Of a stretch of DNA of 52,864 bases, positions 39,346 to 47,792 are shown piece after piece. Each line of letters begins with the position of its first letter. Position 1 is the first letter of the stretch. The stretch covers positions 1 through 52,864 of the forward strand of contig CAMVDV010000021.1 in NCBI GenBank assembly GCA_947166305.1. Direction: 5' to 3'. Source of the DNA: an uncultured Prevotellaceae bacterium. GTDB lineage: Bacteria > Bacteroidota > Bacteroidia > Bacteroidales > Bacteroidaceae. The notes under the pieces are model-generated. The model did not search any database and had not been told where the DNA came from. It saw only the letters and a program-made list of their open reading frames with translations. The translations under genes were made by a program, and so were the position numbers.

Positions 39346-42300
39346 ATGAAAAGAACAGCAAGCTTTCTCCTCTTCATAGTGGCTGCCATCTGCGCTGGCG
39401 CACAGGACGTACCGGCATCTTCCAAGCTCGTCGGCACGCCTATCGGCTCGCCCAATGTGGACTACAGCACAGGTCGGTCGAGCGAAACGGTCAATACGCC
39501 TGCCGATGCCTTCGACGGCGACTACAGCACGTTCTATGCATCTATGGACCGTTCCAGGACTTGGGTCGGCCTTGATTTGGGCACGGCACACGTCATCACG
39601 CGTGTAGGCTGGAGTCCGCGCACCAGCCAAGCACGTCGTGTGCAGCTCGGAGTCTTCGAAGGTAGCAACAGTCCCGACTTTCTCGATGCCGTACCCTTGT
39701 ATCTCATCCCGGAACAGGGCACAGTGAATGCCATGACGTATGCCGACGTGTCCGTCTCACGAGGCTTTCGCTATGTGCGATATGTCGGTCCGGCAGATGC
39801 CCGCTGCAACATTGCCGAACTGGAGTTCTACGGTTACGAAGGGGCAGGCGACGACACCCGATGGTATCAGATAACCAACCTTCCCACCGTAAGCATTCAT
39901 ACTGAAGCCGGCTACGACCCGCAGGACAAGGTGAACGAAATGCCGTCGTTCATCACCATCACCTATGATGGCGGAACGCGCATCCAGGAATATCCCATCA
40001 CCGCTCGCGGCCGTGGCAACGCTTCGTGGGATTTCCCAAAGAAACCTTGGCGCATAAAGTTTGCCGACGGCAAGAGCCACCACATGCTTCGCGGCTCGGC
40101 ACAAGAGAGTCCGGCAAAGGCCAAGAAATGGACACTCATCAATAACTACGGCGACAAGACCCTGATGCGCAACTGCCTTGCCTTCGAGGTGAGCAAGCGT
40201 CTCGGCGCACTCTACACCCCATGGTGCCAGCCCGTCGACGTCATCATGAACGGAGAGTACAAGGGATGCTACCAGCTCTGCGACCAGATTACAGTGGACA
40301 AAGCGCGTGTTCCCATCACAGAAATGACGGAATGGGACAACGAGGAACCCTTTGTCACCGGCGGCTACATCATCGAAGTGGATGCATACGCAAGCCGCGA
40401 GACAAGCTGGTTCACCTCAAACAGAGGCAATCCCGTCACCATCAAGCACCCAGGCGACGATGAAATCACTTCACAACAGAGCAATTACATCAAAGGTCAC
40501 TTCAATCTCATGGAGTCGTCGCTCTTCTCAAGTAACTATGCTGACCCCACCAACGGCTTCCGCAGATACCTCGACGTGGAGTCGTTCCTCAAGCACTTCA
40601 TCATCGGCGAGTTCTCAGGTAACATGGATACTTACTGGAGTACATATATGTATAAGGAACGCGAGGAAGACCAATTCCATGTGGCTCCTTGCTGGGATTT
40701 CGATCTTGCCTTTGACAATGATGTGCGTGTTTACCCTGTTAACGGTCGCAGCGACTGGACTTTTCGAGGTGGAAGTTGCGCGGGCAACATGAAGTCTTTC
40801 GTCAACCGTATTCTCAGCGACAACGCAGTTCAGAACCAGCTCGAACAGCTTTGGAAAGAAAACCGAAAGGAAGGTCTTCTCGACGAAAAGACACTCCTCG
40901 AGTACGTCGACAGCATGGCGCAGGAGATGGAAGCGTCTGCGCGTCTCAACTTTATTCGTTGGCCTATACTCAACACCAGGGTGCATCAGAATGTCTCAGC
41001 CCTTGGCTCGTTTGATGCAGAGGTGGGTGTGCTGCGAAACTACATCCCGACGCGACTGACATGGATTGACGATTACCTCGGCGTGCGCCCGGATATTGTC
41101 TATAACGATTCTACTTTCCGCATCTCCACGCCTGAGCATCTCATCGCATTCAGCAAGGCTGTGGCTGCAGGAGCTCAGTATAGCCAGGGATTCCTTGAGA
41201 ATGACATCGACATGGAAGGTTATGACGACGACTTTATGCCCATCGGAACGAGCAGGAAGCCATACCGTGGGCAGTTCGACGGACAGGGACATCACATCAA
41301 GAACCTTCATGTAGGCGGCGGAGACTATGTCGGCCTCTTCGGAGCCGTGAGCGGTGGTGCCGTAATAAAGAACCTCGTTGCGGACAGCACCTGCACGTTT
41401 AGCGGAAACAACTACGTCGCTCTCGTCGGAGGCTCTGTCGGTGGCGGTCGCATCACACTCTCTTGTCTTGGCAACGAAGCCGACGTCACTGCCACAGGCT
41501 ACAATGCTGCCGGCATCATCGGCTGCAATAATGGCTCAGCCGCCAAGTATTCCATCAGCGACTGCTACAATGCCGGCGACATCACTGGGGGAAGCGAGTC
41601 GGCAGCCATTTGTGGATGGGTCGGATCCGATGCTGTTCTGCAACATTGCTACAACATTGGCACCGTCGAGGGCTACAATTATCGCAACGACTTCTACCGT
41701 GGCGGCGCATCGGCACTGAGTTGCTACAGCATCTCCACGACTCAAGTCAATCGCACTACAGACGATGACGTCTTGAGCGGCAAGCTTTGCTATCAGCTCA
41801 ACGGTGGCGAGGTGATGAATCCTGTTTGGCATCAGACGATAGGCGAGGACAGTCATCCTGTCTTCGATGCCTCGAGAGGCGTTGTCCTCAGGACTGACGA
41901 CGGAACCTACTACAACAGTTCTGCCTTGGCAGGCGATGTGGACGGCAACGGCATTCTCGAGGAGAACGATGCCCTCTGGATAACTGACTACCTGACAGGC
42001 TCTACGCCCGATGGCTTCCAAGAGATTAATGCCGATGTCAATCATGATAACAGTATCGACGTGGTCGATGTCGTCACTCTTCGCCGTCTCATCAGCGGCA
42101 CACCCGCTGGGCAGGAGGCTCTCACTGCCACGCTTTATTCCAGCAATGCTTCGGTCAAGGCTGGCGGAGCGCGCAAGGTTACGGTTTGGACCAACATGAG
42201 CAGGCCTGCCACAGCCTATGAGGCTGACCTTGTCTTCTCTACAGGTCTTTCTGTCAATCCCGAGAGTTTTGCTTTTCCGACGAGGATAAACACGTCGGCA

Positions 42301-42942
42301 CACTCGGCCTACGTCCTGCCGCAGCCCGACGGAGCGCACATCATGGTGCTCGCTTCGGGCAACGAGGACTTTGCCTCCAAGACGGGTACCGCCTTCACGT
42401 TCACGCTCTCGGGCGACGATGACTTCGCGGGAGGTACATACGAGATTAAGAACCAGCGCTTTGTTTGTGCCGACGGCGTAGTGGCTGATGCCGAAAATGC
42501 CAGCTATGATGTGCTGCTTGCCAAGACGTATGTGAGCGCCATCGAGCTTCAGCCTCGCCGTATCGACATGGTTGCCGGCACGGACACCATGCTGATTGTC
42601 GTGGTCCAGCCAGCCAATGCTTCCGTCAAGACGCTGCTCTGGTCCACCTCCGATGCTTCCGTTGCCACGGTCAGCGAGGAGGGTGTCGTCACAGCCAACA
42701 GCAGCGGTACGGCCACCATCACCGCCGCTGCCACCGATGGCTCGGGCTGTACGGCCTCCGTGCGCATTGATGTTTACGACGATGCCACTTCCATAAACGA
42801 AATGGCAAGGACGAAGGATGAGGAAACAGAAGGCGGCGTCTATAATCTTGCCGGACAGAAAATCATGGATGGCAAGTCGTCAAACCGCAACTTCCCTCGC
42901 GGCGTTGTCATCCGTGGCAGTAAGAAAGAACTGATAAAGTAA
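39346..42942 (+). CDS. large secreted CotH-kinase-domain protein with discoidin, GLUG, dockerin-like and Big2 modules
   Basis: A 1198-residue secreted multidomain protein. Order: signal peptide (1-20); F5/8 type C-like domain (about 30-145, with WVGLDLGTAHVITRVGWSPR); CotH-type protein-kinase-like domain (about 180-560) with RGRGNASWDFPKKPWRIKF, NGEYKGCYQLCDQ, an FIIGEFSGNMD segment and CWDFDLAFDN; GLUG-type repeats (about 630-810: GQFDGQGHHIKNLHV, VGLFGAVSGG); a dockerin-like pair of Ca loops (about 862-925: GDVDGNGILEENDALW, DVNHDNSIDVVDVV); a cohesin-like beta domain (about 926-1060); a Big2 Ig-like domain (about 1063-1145); and a tail YNLAGQKI ... GVVIRGSKKE. CotH domains phosphorylate proteins in Bacillus spores; here a surface or extracellular role is inferred. 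Confidence 0.93.
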   Translation: MKRTASFLLFIVAAICAGAQDVPASSKLVGTPIGSPNVDYSTGRSSETVNTPADAFDGDYSTFYASMDRSRTWVGLDLGTAHVITRVGWSPRTSQARRVQLGVFEGSNSPDFLDAVPLYLIPEQGTVNAMTYADVSVSRGFRYVRYVGPADARCNIAELEFYGYEGAGDDTRWYQITNLPTVSIHTEAGYDPQDKVNEMPSFITITYDGGTRIQEYPITARGRGNASWDFPKKPWRIKFADGKSHHMLRGSAQESPAKAKKWTLINNYGDKTLMRNCLAFEVSKRLGALYTPWCQPVDVIMNGEYKGCYQLCDQITVDKARVPITEMTEWDNEEPFVTGGYIIEVDAYASRETSWFTSNRGNPVTIKHPGDDEITSQQSNYIKGHFNLMESSLFSSNYADPTNGFRRYLDVESFLKHFIIGEFSGNMDTYWSTYMYKEREEDQFHVAPCWDFDLAFDNDVRVYPVNGRSDWTFRGGSCAGNMKSFVNRILSDNAVQNQLEQLWKENRKEGLLDEKTLLEYVDSMAQEMEASARLNFIRWPILNTRVHQNVSALGSFDAEVGVLRNYIPTRLTWIDDYLGVRPDIVYNDSTFRISTPEHLIAFSKAVAAGAQYSQGFLENDIDMEGYDDDFMPIGTSRKPYRGQFDGQGHHIKNLHVGGGDYVGLFGAVSGGAVIKNLVADSTCTFSGNNYVALVGGSVGGGRITLSCLGNEADVTATGYNAAGIIGCNNGSAAKYSISDCYNAGDITGGSESAAICGWVGSDAVLQHCYNIGTVEGYNYRNDFYRGGASALSCYSISTTQVNRTTDDDVLSGKLCYQLNGGEVMNPVWHQTIGEDSHPVFDASRGVVLRTDDGTYYNSSALAGDVDGNGILEENDALWITDYLTGSTPDGFQEINADVNHDNSIDVVDVVTLRRLISGTPAGQEALTATLYSSNASVKAGGARKVTVWTNMSRPATAYEADLVFSTGLSVNPESFAFPTRINTSAHSAYVLPQPDGAHIMVLASGNEDFASKTGTAFTFTLSGDDDFAGGTYEIKNQRFVCADGVVADAENASYDVLLAKTYVSAIELQPRRIDMVAGTDTMLIVVVQPANASVKTLLWSTSDASVATVSEEGVVTANSSGTATITAAATDGSGCTASVRIDVYDDATSINEMARTKDEETEGGVYNLAGQKIMDGKSSNRNFPRGVVIRGSKKELIK

Positions 42943-42988
42943 AGGGAAAAGGGAAAAGTGAACAGTGAATAATTTGCTGCCGCCCAGT

Positions 42989-43022
42989 CCTTCCCCTAAA
43001 GGGGGAGCCGGAGGGGGTCCCT
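42989..43022. repeat. solo right-half G/C hairpin repeat
   Basis: CCTTCCCCTAAAGGGGGAG followed by CCGGAGGGGGTCCC, 46 nt after the CotH gene stop. It is related to the right half of the G/C element family. Confidence 0.65.
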
Positions 43023-43132
43023 GAGGCTGCTTTTTTATAGCGACAGGCAGTCCTGCGTCACACGGCGTGGGACTGTCTGTTGCTTTTTTCTCCCGTCTGT
43101 TTCGGCTGACATCGCCTGCCGTGGAGTTTGAC

Positions 43133-43198
43133 CCATGCGCATGGGTCGATGGTTCCATGCGCATGGGTCAATCGTTCCATGCGCATGGGTCAAACCTA
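43133..43198. repeat. 22-bp tandem array A6 (3 units)
   Basis: Units start at 43133, 43155 and 43177, each beginning with the palindrome CCATGCGCATGG followed by GTC and 7 variable bases. It lies in the 552-bp gap 42943-43494, which also contains a weak TTCCTTTG box (43345-43352), GATTAGGG simple repeats and a REP-like palindrome, but no gene. Confidence 0.92.
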
Positions 43199-43344
43199 AC
43201 GGCTGGCGATGTCAGTCATACCCCGTGATGCGGCAAGTGTTAACTACTAATAAATCGGCATGATTAACTAAACAAATCTGTTAAAAGAAGGCTTCTCGAG
43301 TCGTCTTTTTCTGTTTATTTCTTGTCTGCATCGCGTAAAGTCCG

Positions 43345-43352
43345 TTCCTTTG
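43345..43352 (+). promoter_or_regulatory. possible weak -7 box for the blaI-like gene
   Basis: TTCCTTTG differs from TAnnTTTG at one position; a TTG lies 20 nt upstream. If used, the leader of about 135 nt would contain the REP-like palindrome at 43415. Confidence 0.4.
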
Positions 43353-43414
43353 CAACATAAAAAGAAGCTTTTTAAGGATTAGAGATTAGGGATTAGGGAA
43401 TAGAGATTAGGGAT

Positions 43415-43438
43415 GTAGGGACGCGCCGTGGCGCGTCC
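43415..43438. repeat. REP-like palindrome
   Basis: GTAG plus GGACGCGCCGTGGCGCGTCC, identical to 32517-32540. It lies 56 nt before the blaI-like gene. Confidence 0.85.
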
Positions 43439-43494
43439 GCAAACGGGGGATTAAGGAAATAAAATTCTGTCATAACGTCAAAAAACATATAACG

Positions 43495-43884
43495 ATGAAT
43501 AGCGAACTCAACAAACTGAAGCCGCTCACCAAGGCGGAGATGGACGTGATGAACGTGCTGTGGGATGCCGGTCGGTCGCTGACGGTGGGCGAAATCGTGG
43601 AGGGTTACGATGAGCCTCGCCCTGCCTATACCACCGTGGCCACTTTCCTGAAAATCCTGGAGGCCAAGGGTTATGTGGAGCACAAACGCAAGGCTGAGAC
43701 AGGACGGACTTTCTATTTCTCGCCCATGCTGTCGCGTGAGAAGTACATCGCTCATGTCGTCGGCGAGGTGAAGGACACGCTCTTCGGCAGCTCGGCCAAG
43801 AGTTTCTGCTCCTTCCTCATTCAGAACGAGGATCTGTCGGACGAGGATCTGCAGGAGATCCTGTGTTTAATTCAAAATAATTAA
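43495..43884 (+). CDS. BlaI/MecI/CopY-family transcriptional repressor
   Basis: A 129-residue winged-helix repressor. LTKAEMDVMNVLWDAGRSLTVGEIV and YTTVATFLKILEAKGYVEHKR form the DNA-binding wing-HTH, and the C-terminal 50 residues the dimerisation helices. In the paradigm systems, the repressor is cleaved or inactivated after the membrane metalloprotease BlaR1/MecR1 senses a beta-lactam. The next gene encodes such a protease. No beta-lactamase gene is seen nearby, so the signal and targets here are unknown; many Bacteroidetes pairs of this kind act in other envelope responses. Confidence 0.95.
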   Translation: MNSELNKLKPLTKAEMDVMNVLWDAGRSLTVGEIVEGYDEPRPAYTTVATFLKILEAKGYVEHKRKAETGRTFYFSPMLSREKYIAHVVGEVKDTLFGSSAKSFCSFLIQNEDLSDEDLQEILCLIQNN

Positions 43885-43948
43885 ATTCAAAATTCAAAAT
43901 AAGTAAATTCAAGATTCATAATCGGAGAGAACATTAAAGTTGACAATC

Positions 43949-45685
43949 ATGTTGGAGTATATCATAAAATCTGCTTTGTTGCTGGCAATCCTGTACGGAG
44001 GCTTTGCCCTGATGCTGAGCCGCGAGACGTTCCATCGCTTCAATCGCGTGGCGCTTCTGAGCGTGCTTGTGGCCTCCATGGTGCTGCCTCTGATAGAAAT
44101 TGAAGCCCCCTCCCCGCTCCCCCTTTGGGGGAGGGCTTCAGAGCCGCTGACATACATTCAAACTCTTCGTTTCGGGGAAAATGAAATGCCACTCCAAACT
44201 CTCCACTCCGACGAGGAAGAAGTGCTTCCTCAGGCTTCCTTGTCTTCCGAGAATGCGGTCCTCCCTCAAAGGGAGAGCGGGGAGGGGACTTTGTTTCCCC
44301 TCTATATTCTCTATCTCGTCGGCTTCCTTTCTGCGCTCACGGTCTTCTTCGTGCAGCTCTTCCGCCTTTGGCGCGAGATGAAAGGCGGCGTGCGGACAAC
44401 GGACGGACAAGGCAATACGGTCGTCATCCGCGGAGGCAATTTCGCGCCATTCAGTTTCCTACATTATATAATAATAAGCGCTTCGGACTATGAGCACCTG
44501 CGCCAGCCTATCCTGGCGCACGAGCAGGCTCACATACGTCTGGGCCATTCCTACGACCTCCTGCTGCTCGAAGCCGTGAAGGCCGTGCAGTGGTTCAATC
44601 CGTTCGTCTATCTTCTTGGCCGCGACCTCAAGGCTTTGCACGAATATGAGGCCGACGAAGCCGTACTATCCTTTGGCATCGATGCAAAGACATATCAACT
44701 CTTACTCGTGACGAAAGCTGTGGGCAGCCGACTGCAGACGGTTTGCAACAACCTCAGTCACCATTCACTAAAGAAAAGAATCAAGATGATGCACAAGAAC
44801 AAATCCAACCGCTGGCTGATGGGCAAGGCTCTCATCCTGCCAGCACTCATGGCACTGGCTCTCGTTGCATGGGCCAAGCCAAAGACTCCTACAGCTTCCT
44901 CTCCAAACCTCTCCCCCGAAGAGAGTCTTCCTGCCGCAGAACTACCTTCTCCTTTGAGAGGTGATGTGGGTGAGACTTCGCCTGTCACGGTGGCAGTACC
45001 TGGCATGGGACTCGTAGCAACGGATGAAGTACATGGGTTCTCGAAGGACAGAATGCTGAATGCCTTCATTCCCAGAGACGACGCAAAAGACTTCATCAAA
45101 AAGCATGGCCCGGCAATCGCAGTCTCGTGGCTCAAAGGCACTTGGGTTGTGAGAGGAGACGACTCTTTCATAGAGGAGCATCCCACTTGCGGCTACCCAG
45201 TGGCATTTCACACAAAGTACTACGACGTCATGCTCGACGGTAAGCTGCTCGACGTGGATAACCTGCCCGACCTGCCGGCTTCTGCTCTGAAGAAAGTGGA
45301 GATGGAGATGAAGTCCAAAGAAGGGAAACTAAAGGTCAACCTCATCACGAAGTCCGTCCGTATTCCTGCGGATGTGAAGGGAAACATCAATCCCGAGCTG
45401 ACCATATTGCTGACGGGTACACCCCCGAAGGACAGCGGCTCCAAGACATCCATCTGGGAAAGACGAGGCATCTTCGACGGCTTCAGCTGGAAGAACTACA
45501 CCATCTGCTCGTGGCATTGGGACGTCGACGACATCAGCGTCCACCTGAAAGAAGTCGCCATCCGCAAGGACCACAACGTCCGCATCAATGTCTGCCGCGG
45601 CGTACCGCAGGAACATATCGACCGCATCACACGCCTCATGCGGGAAAACGGCGTGACGAACTACAGGTTCGTCCGTCAGCAGTAA
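43949..45685 (+). CDS. BlaR1-like M56 family membrane metallopeptidase with repeat insertion
   Basis: A 578-residue membrane protein. Helices at about 1-18 and 35-50, then a loop, then a helix about 118-135, the cytosolic/membrane protease segment with the zinc motif HEQAH (191-195) and downstream Glu in EYEADEAVL, a helix at about 285-302 and a C-terminal sensor-like region. The M56 family normally cleaves the BlaI-type repressor encoded 64 nt upstream. The loop between helices 2 and 3 (residues about 53-114) is encoded by a large G/C hairpin element (44104-44290). A further repeat-derived stretch (SPNLSPEESLPAAELPSPLRG) lies after the last helix. The C-terminal region is not a penicillin-binding domain, so the signal is not clearly a beta-lactam. 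I chose ATG 43949 over TTG 43940. Confidence 0.92.
   Translation: MLEYIIKSALLLAILYGGFALMLSRETFHRFNRVALLSVLVASMVLPLIEIEAPSPLPLWGRASEPLTYIQTLRFGENEMPLQTLHSDEEEVLPQASLSSENAVLPQRESGEGTLFPLYILYLVGFLSALTVFFVQLFRLWREMKGGVRTTDGQGNTVVIRGGNFAPFSFLHYIIISASDYEHLRQPILAHEQAHIRLGHSYDLLLLEAVKAVQWFNPFVYLLGRDLKALHEYEADEAVLSFGIDAKTYQLLLVTKAVGSRLQTVCNNLSHHSLKKRIKMMHKNKSNRWLMGKALILPALMALALVAWAKPKTPTASSPNLSPEESLPAAELPSPLRGDVGETSPVTVAVPGMGLVATDEVHGFSKDRMLNAFIPRDDAKDFIKKHGPAIAVSWLKGTWVVRGDDSFIEEHPTCGYPVAFHTKYYDVMLDGKLLDVDNLPDLPASALKKVEMEMKSKEGKLKVNLITKSVRIPADVKGNINPELTILLTGTPPKDSGSKTSIWERRGIFDGFSWKNYTICSWHWDVDDISVHLKEVAIRKDHNVRINVCRGVPQEHIDRITRLMRENGVTNYRFVRQQ
44104..44290. repeat. enlarged G/C hairpin element (type 1) inside the M56 gene
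   Basis: Left arm AGCCCCCTCCCCGCTCCCCC, right arm ending GAGAGCGGGGAGGGGACT, with a middle of about 130 bp, longer than in other copies. It encodes APSPLPLWGRA at one end and NAVLPQRESGEGT at the other. Confidence 0.85.
44899..44975. repeat. degenerate C-rich repeat inside the M56 gene
   Basis: CCTCTCCAAACCTCTCCCCC ... GAAGAGAGTCTT followed by CCTTCTCCTTTGAGAGG and GATGTGGGTGAGACTT. It resembles a worn copy of the CCCTCC...GGGTGGGTCTT (type 2) repeat, but the match is weak. Confidence 0.5.
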
Positions 45686-45728
45686 GGCTTAAAAGGTTTT
45701 TAGAAGTAAAGATATGGAATTCCGAAGG

Positions 45729-45761
45729 CTCCGGTGTGCTGCGAAGTGCGCCGGAGTTTTT
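45729..45761 (+). terminator. intrinsic terminator after the M56 gene
   Basis: A CTCCGG ... CCGGAG stem (extended by G-C pairs) around TGTGCTGCGAAGTGCG, followed by TTTTT. It lies 44 nt after the M56 stop and just before the converging GH51 gene. Confidence 0.75.
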
Positions 45762-45777
45762 CGTGTGGTTCTGTGTC

Positions 45778-47307
45778 TCAAAGCTCTACGAATGTGAGCG
45801 AATGGGCTGGGATGAGCACCTTTCCGTCCTTCACTTTCAGCGTCTCCTCACGGGGGATGACGGACGAACGGCCTTTGTCGTTGTAGTCGTCGGGCGAGGT
45901 TCCGGAGAGAACGGTGGCCTTGACGCGCGACGGCTGCCTGCCTTCCTTCATGCTGAAGTCAAGCCTTAGCTCGGCATCGGCATCGGCTGATTTGTTAACC
46001 ACGGCGTAAACGAGCCGACGACCATCGTCGCTGCGGGTGAGAACGACGTCGAGGAGTCCCGTCTGCCTGTTCTCATAGCTCAGAGAGTCTGTTTGGGTCT
46101 CTGTCGGGACGACGTTTCCGGCGAGCAGATTGGCGTACATCCAGAGGACATGATAGGTGGTTCGCTTGACGATGCCTTCTTCGTGGACGAAGATGGCGCC
46201 GCGCGTGTTGACGATAGGGGAGAAGCAAGCGATGTCGACCACATCGGCGTGGCGCAGGCAAGCGTTGAGGAAGCAGGCGGAGAAGAGTGCGTCGGCCATG
46301 GTATAGGTGGAGGCTATGTCGTTCTTTCGCCTTGCCTCGAGGTCGAACCCTCTGCGCAGATTGCCATGCCAGGGGTGATGCCAGTTGCGAAGGTTCCACT
46401 CATCGTAGGCTATCTTAATGCGTCCGTCGGTCTGACCCGCTTCCTTCAGTATGTCGATGGCACGCCTTATGTCGGCTTCCGGCGCGTCGGTCTTCATCAT
46501 ACACTTGAGGTAGGGCGCAGGATTGTTGCGGTGGTAGAGTGGGTCCCAATAGCCGTGGATGGAGATATAGTCGAGCCATGGTGCGGCAGCCTTGAGGAGT
46601 GGCAGCGTCCAGTTCTTGTCGGACGTGGCGGCGGCGAAGAGCTTTGCGTCCTTCGTCACGCTCCTCATCAGTTTAGCCGACTCGCGTACCAGCGGTCCCC
46701 ACTCGGCCACAGTCCTTGCACCCAGTTCGTGGGCGCCCCAGTTCTCGTTGCCTACGCTCCAGTACTTCACGTTGTAGGGTTCGGGATGGCCGTTTGCGAT
46801 GCGCATTCTTCCCCACTTTCCGACGCTCAGGTTGCAGTATTCCATCCAGTCGCTCATTTCCTCTGGCGTGCCCGTGCCGGCGTTTGTGCAGATGTATGGC
46901 TCGCATCCCACCTTCCTGCACCATTTGATGTATTCGTCGGTGCCAAAGGTGTTGGGGTCTTCCACGCCCCATGTCTTGTCGAAGACTGGTTGTCGTTCGG
47001 GTCCGACGCCGCCCAGCCAGTGATAAGTGGACACGAAGCATCCGCCCGGCCAGCGCACTATGGGCATCTTTATCTCGCGTAGTGCCTCGATGACGTCGGT
47101 CCGGAAGCCGTCATCGTCGCTCAATGGCGAGCCCGGCCAGTAGATTCCGCCATAGACTTGATTGTCGAAGTGCTCGATGAAGCCTCCGAATATCATGGGA
47201 TTGTACTTGATGGGCTTGGCATCGGGAATGACCGTCACGCGATTCTCTGCGCCGAGCGTGGCAGACATCGCCAGGAGTAGCACGGATAGGATAGAGGTTC
47301 TTTTCAT
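45778..47307 (-). CDS. secreted GH51 alpha-L-arabinofuranosidase
   Basis: A 509-residue family GH51 enzyme that removes terminal arabinofuranose from arabinan or arabinoxylan. Signal peptide 1-20 (TLGAE). The catalytic barrel has FGGFIEHF, RWPGGCF, the acid/base in SVGNENWG (Glu188) and the nucleophile in AYDEWN (Glu303). The C-terminal beta-sandwich ends ALTFVEL-like (HSLTFVEL). The length is normal for a single-module GH51. It is monocistronic between a converging terminator and a repeat-rich 485-bp gap. No promoter box of the usual form was found near the start; the region upstream is dominated by repeats. Confidence 0.96.
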   Translation of the reverse strand: MKRTSILSVLLLAMSATLGAENRVTVIPDAKPIKYNPMIFGGFIEHFDNQVYGGIYWPGSPLSDDDGFRTDVIEALREIKMPIVRWPGGCFVSTYHWLGGVGPERQPVFDKTWGVEDPNTFGTDEYIKWCRKVGCEPYICTNAGTGTPEEMSDWMEYCNLSVGKWGRMRIANGHPEPYNVKYWSVGNENWGAHELGARTVAEWGPLVRESAKLMRSVTKDAKLFAAATSDKNWTLPLLKAAAPWLDYISIHGYWDPLYHRNNPAPYLKCMMKTDAPEADIRRAIDILKEAGQTDGRIKIAYDEWNLRNWHHPWHGNLRRGFDLEARRKNDIASTYTMADALFSACFLNACLRHADVVDIACFSPIVNTRGAIFVHEEGIVKRTTYHVLWMYANLLAGNVVPTETQTDSLSYENRQTGLLDVVLTRSDDGRRLVYAVVNKSADADAELRLDFSMKEGRQPSRVKATVLSGTSPDDYNDKGRSSVIPREETLKVKDGKVLIPAHSLTFVEL

Positions 47308-47364
47308 AGTAGTAATTAGATAAATGATTATGGATTAAGGATTTTGAGTAGAAGTCTGGGACGT

Positions 47365-47452
47365 TCTGCAGGATTGCTACAGGGTTCTGAAATAATGCTG
47401 AAGGGTTACCGGCGGAAGGCTTGACCCTTGTGGCGATAATGCTTTAGGGTTC
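47365..47452. repeat. 22-bp tandem array A7 (4 degenerate units)
   Basis: Units start at 47365, 47387, 47409 and 47431. They are held together by AGGGTT near the end of units 1, 2 and 4 and by AATAATGCT / ATAATGCTT in units 2 and 4; unit 3 carries GACCCTT, nearly the complement of the others. It lies in the gap 47308-47792 upstream of the GH51 gene. Confidence 0.7.
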
Positions 47453-47467
47453 TTAATTTAGCGTTTA

Positions 47468-47563
47468 AGTGAAAAGTGAAAAGTGAAGAGTGAAAAATCA
47501 AAGTATCAACTTCTCGACGGAGGTAACTGTTATTTTTCACTTTTCACTCTTCACTTTTCACTT
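47468..47563. repeat. inverted repeat of AAGTGAAA words
   Basis: AGTGAAAAGTGAAAAGTGAA ... (47468-47498) faces TTTTTCACTTTTCACTCTTC ... (47532-47563). The 31-bp arms pair with only a few mismatches around a 33-bp loop. Confidence 0.8.
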
Positions 47564-47601
47564 TCCAACCTTTTCACTTTTTCACTTTTTAATCTTTTAA
47601 C

Positions 47602-47773
47602 GTAACTGTTCAGCGAATATGATTAAGGAGTGCCCTATCGGGCAGAAATCCAACAAATCGATTCAAATCTGTCAAATCTTTATTATTTTTGCCTATAGAT
47701 TTGTTTGATTTGTAAAGATTTGAAAGATTTCTCGCCGCAGGCGACTCAAAAAGGAGATTCGCTGAACAGTTAC
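47602..47773. mobile_element. MITE-like element, 172 bp with perfect 17-bp terminal inverted repeats
   Basis: The left end GTAACTGTTCAGCGAAT (47602-47618) is the exact reverse complement of the right end (47757-47773). The interior holds a second inverted pair (AATCTGTCAAATCTTTA / TAAAGATTTGAAAGATT) and a CCCTATCGGG hairpin, and no reading frame of note. I found no clear target-site duplication and no transposase in the window. Confidence 0.8.
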
Positions 47774-47792
47774 TATTTAACTTTTCAACTTT

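Noticed and set aside
43495..45685. A beta-lactam resistance locus
   Set aside because: Only the BlaI-type repressor and M56 protease are present; there is no beta-lactamase or altered PBP gene nearby and the C-terminal part of the M56 protein is not a penicillin-binding domain.
47602..47773. A full insertion sequence
   Set aside because: The element is only 172 bp and encodes no transposase; it fits a MITE or hairpin element better.
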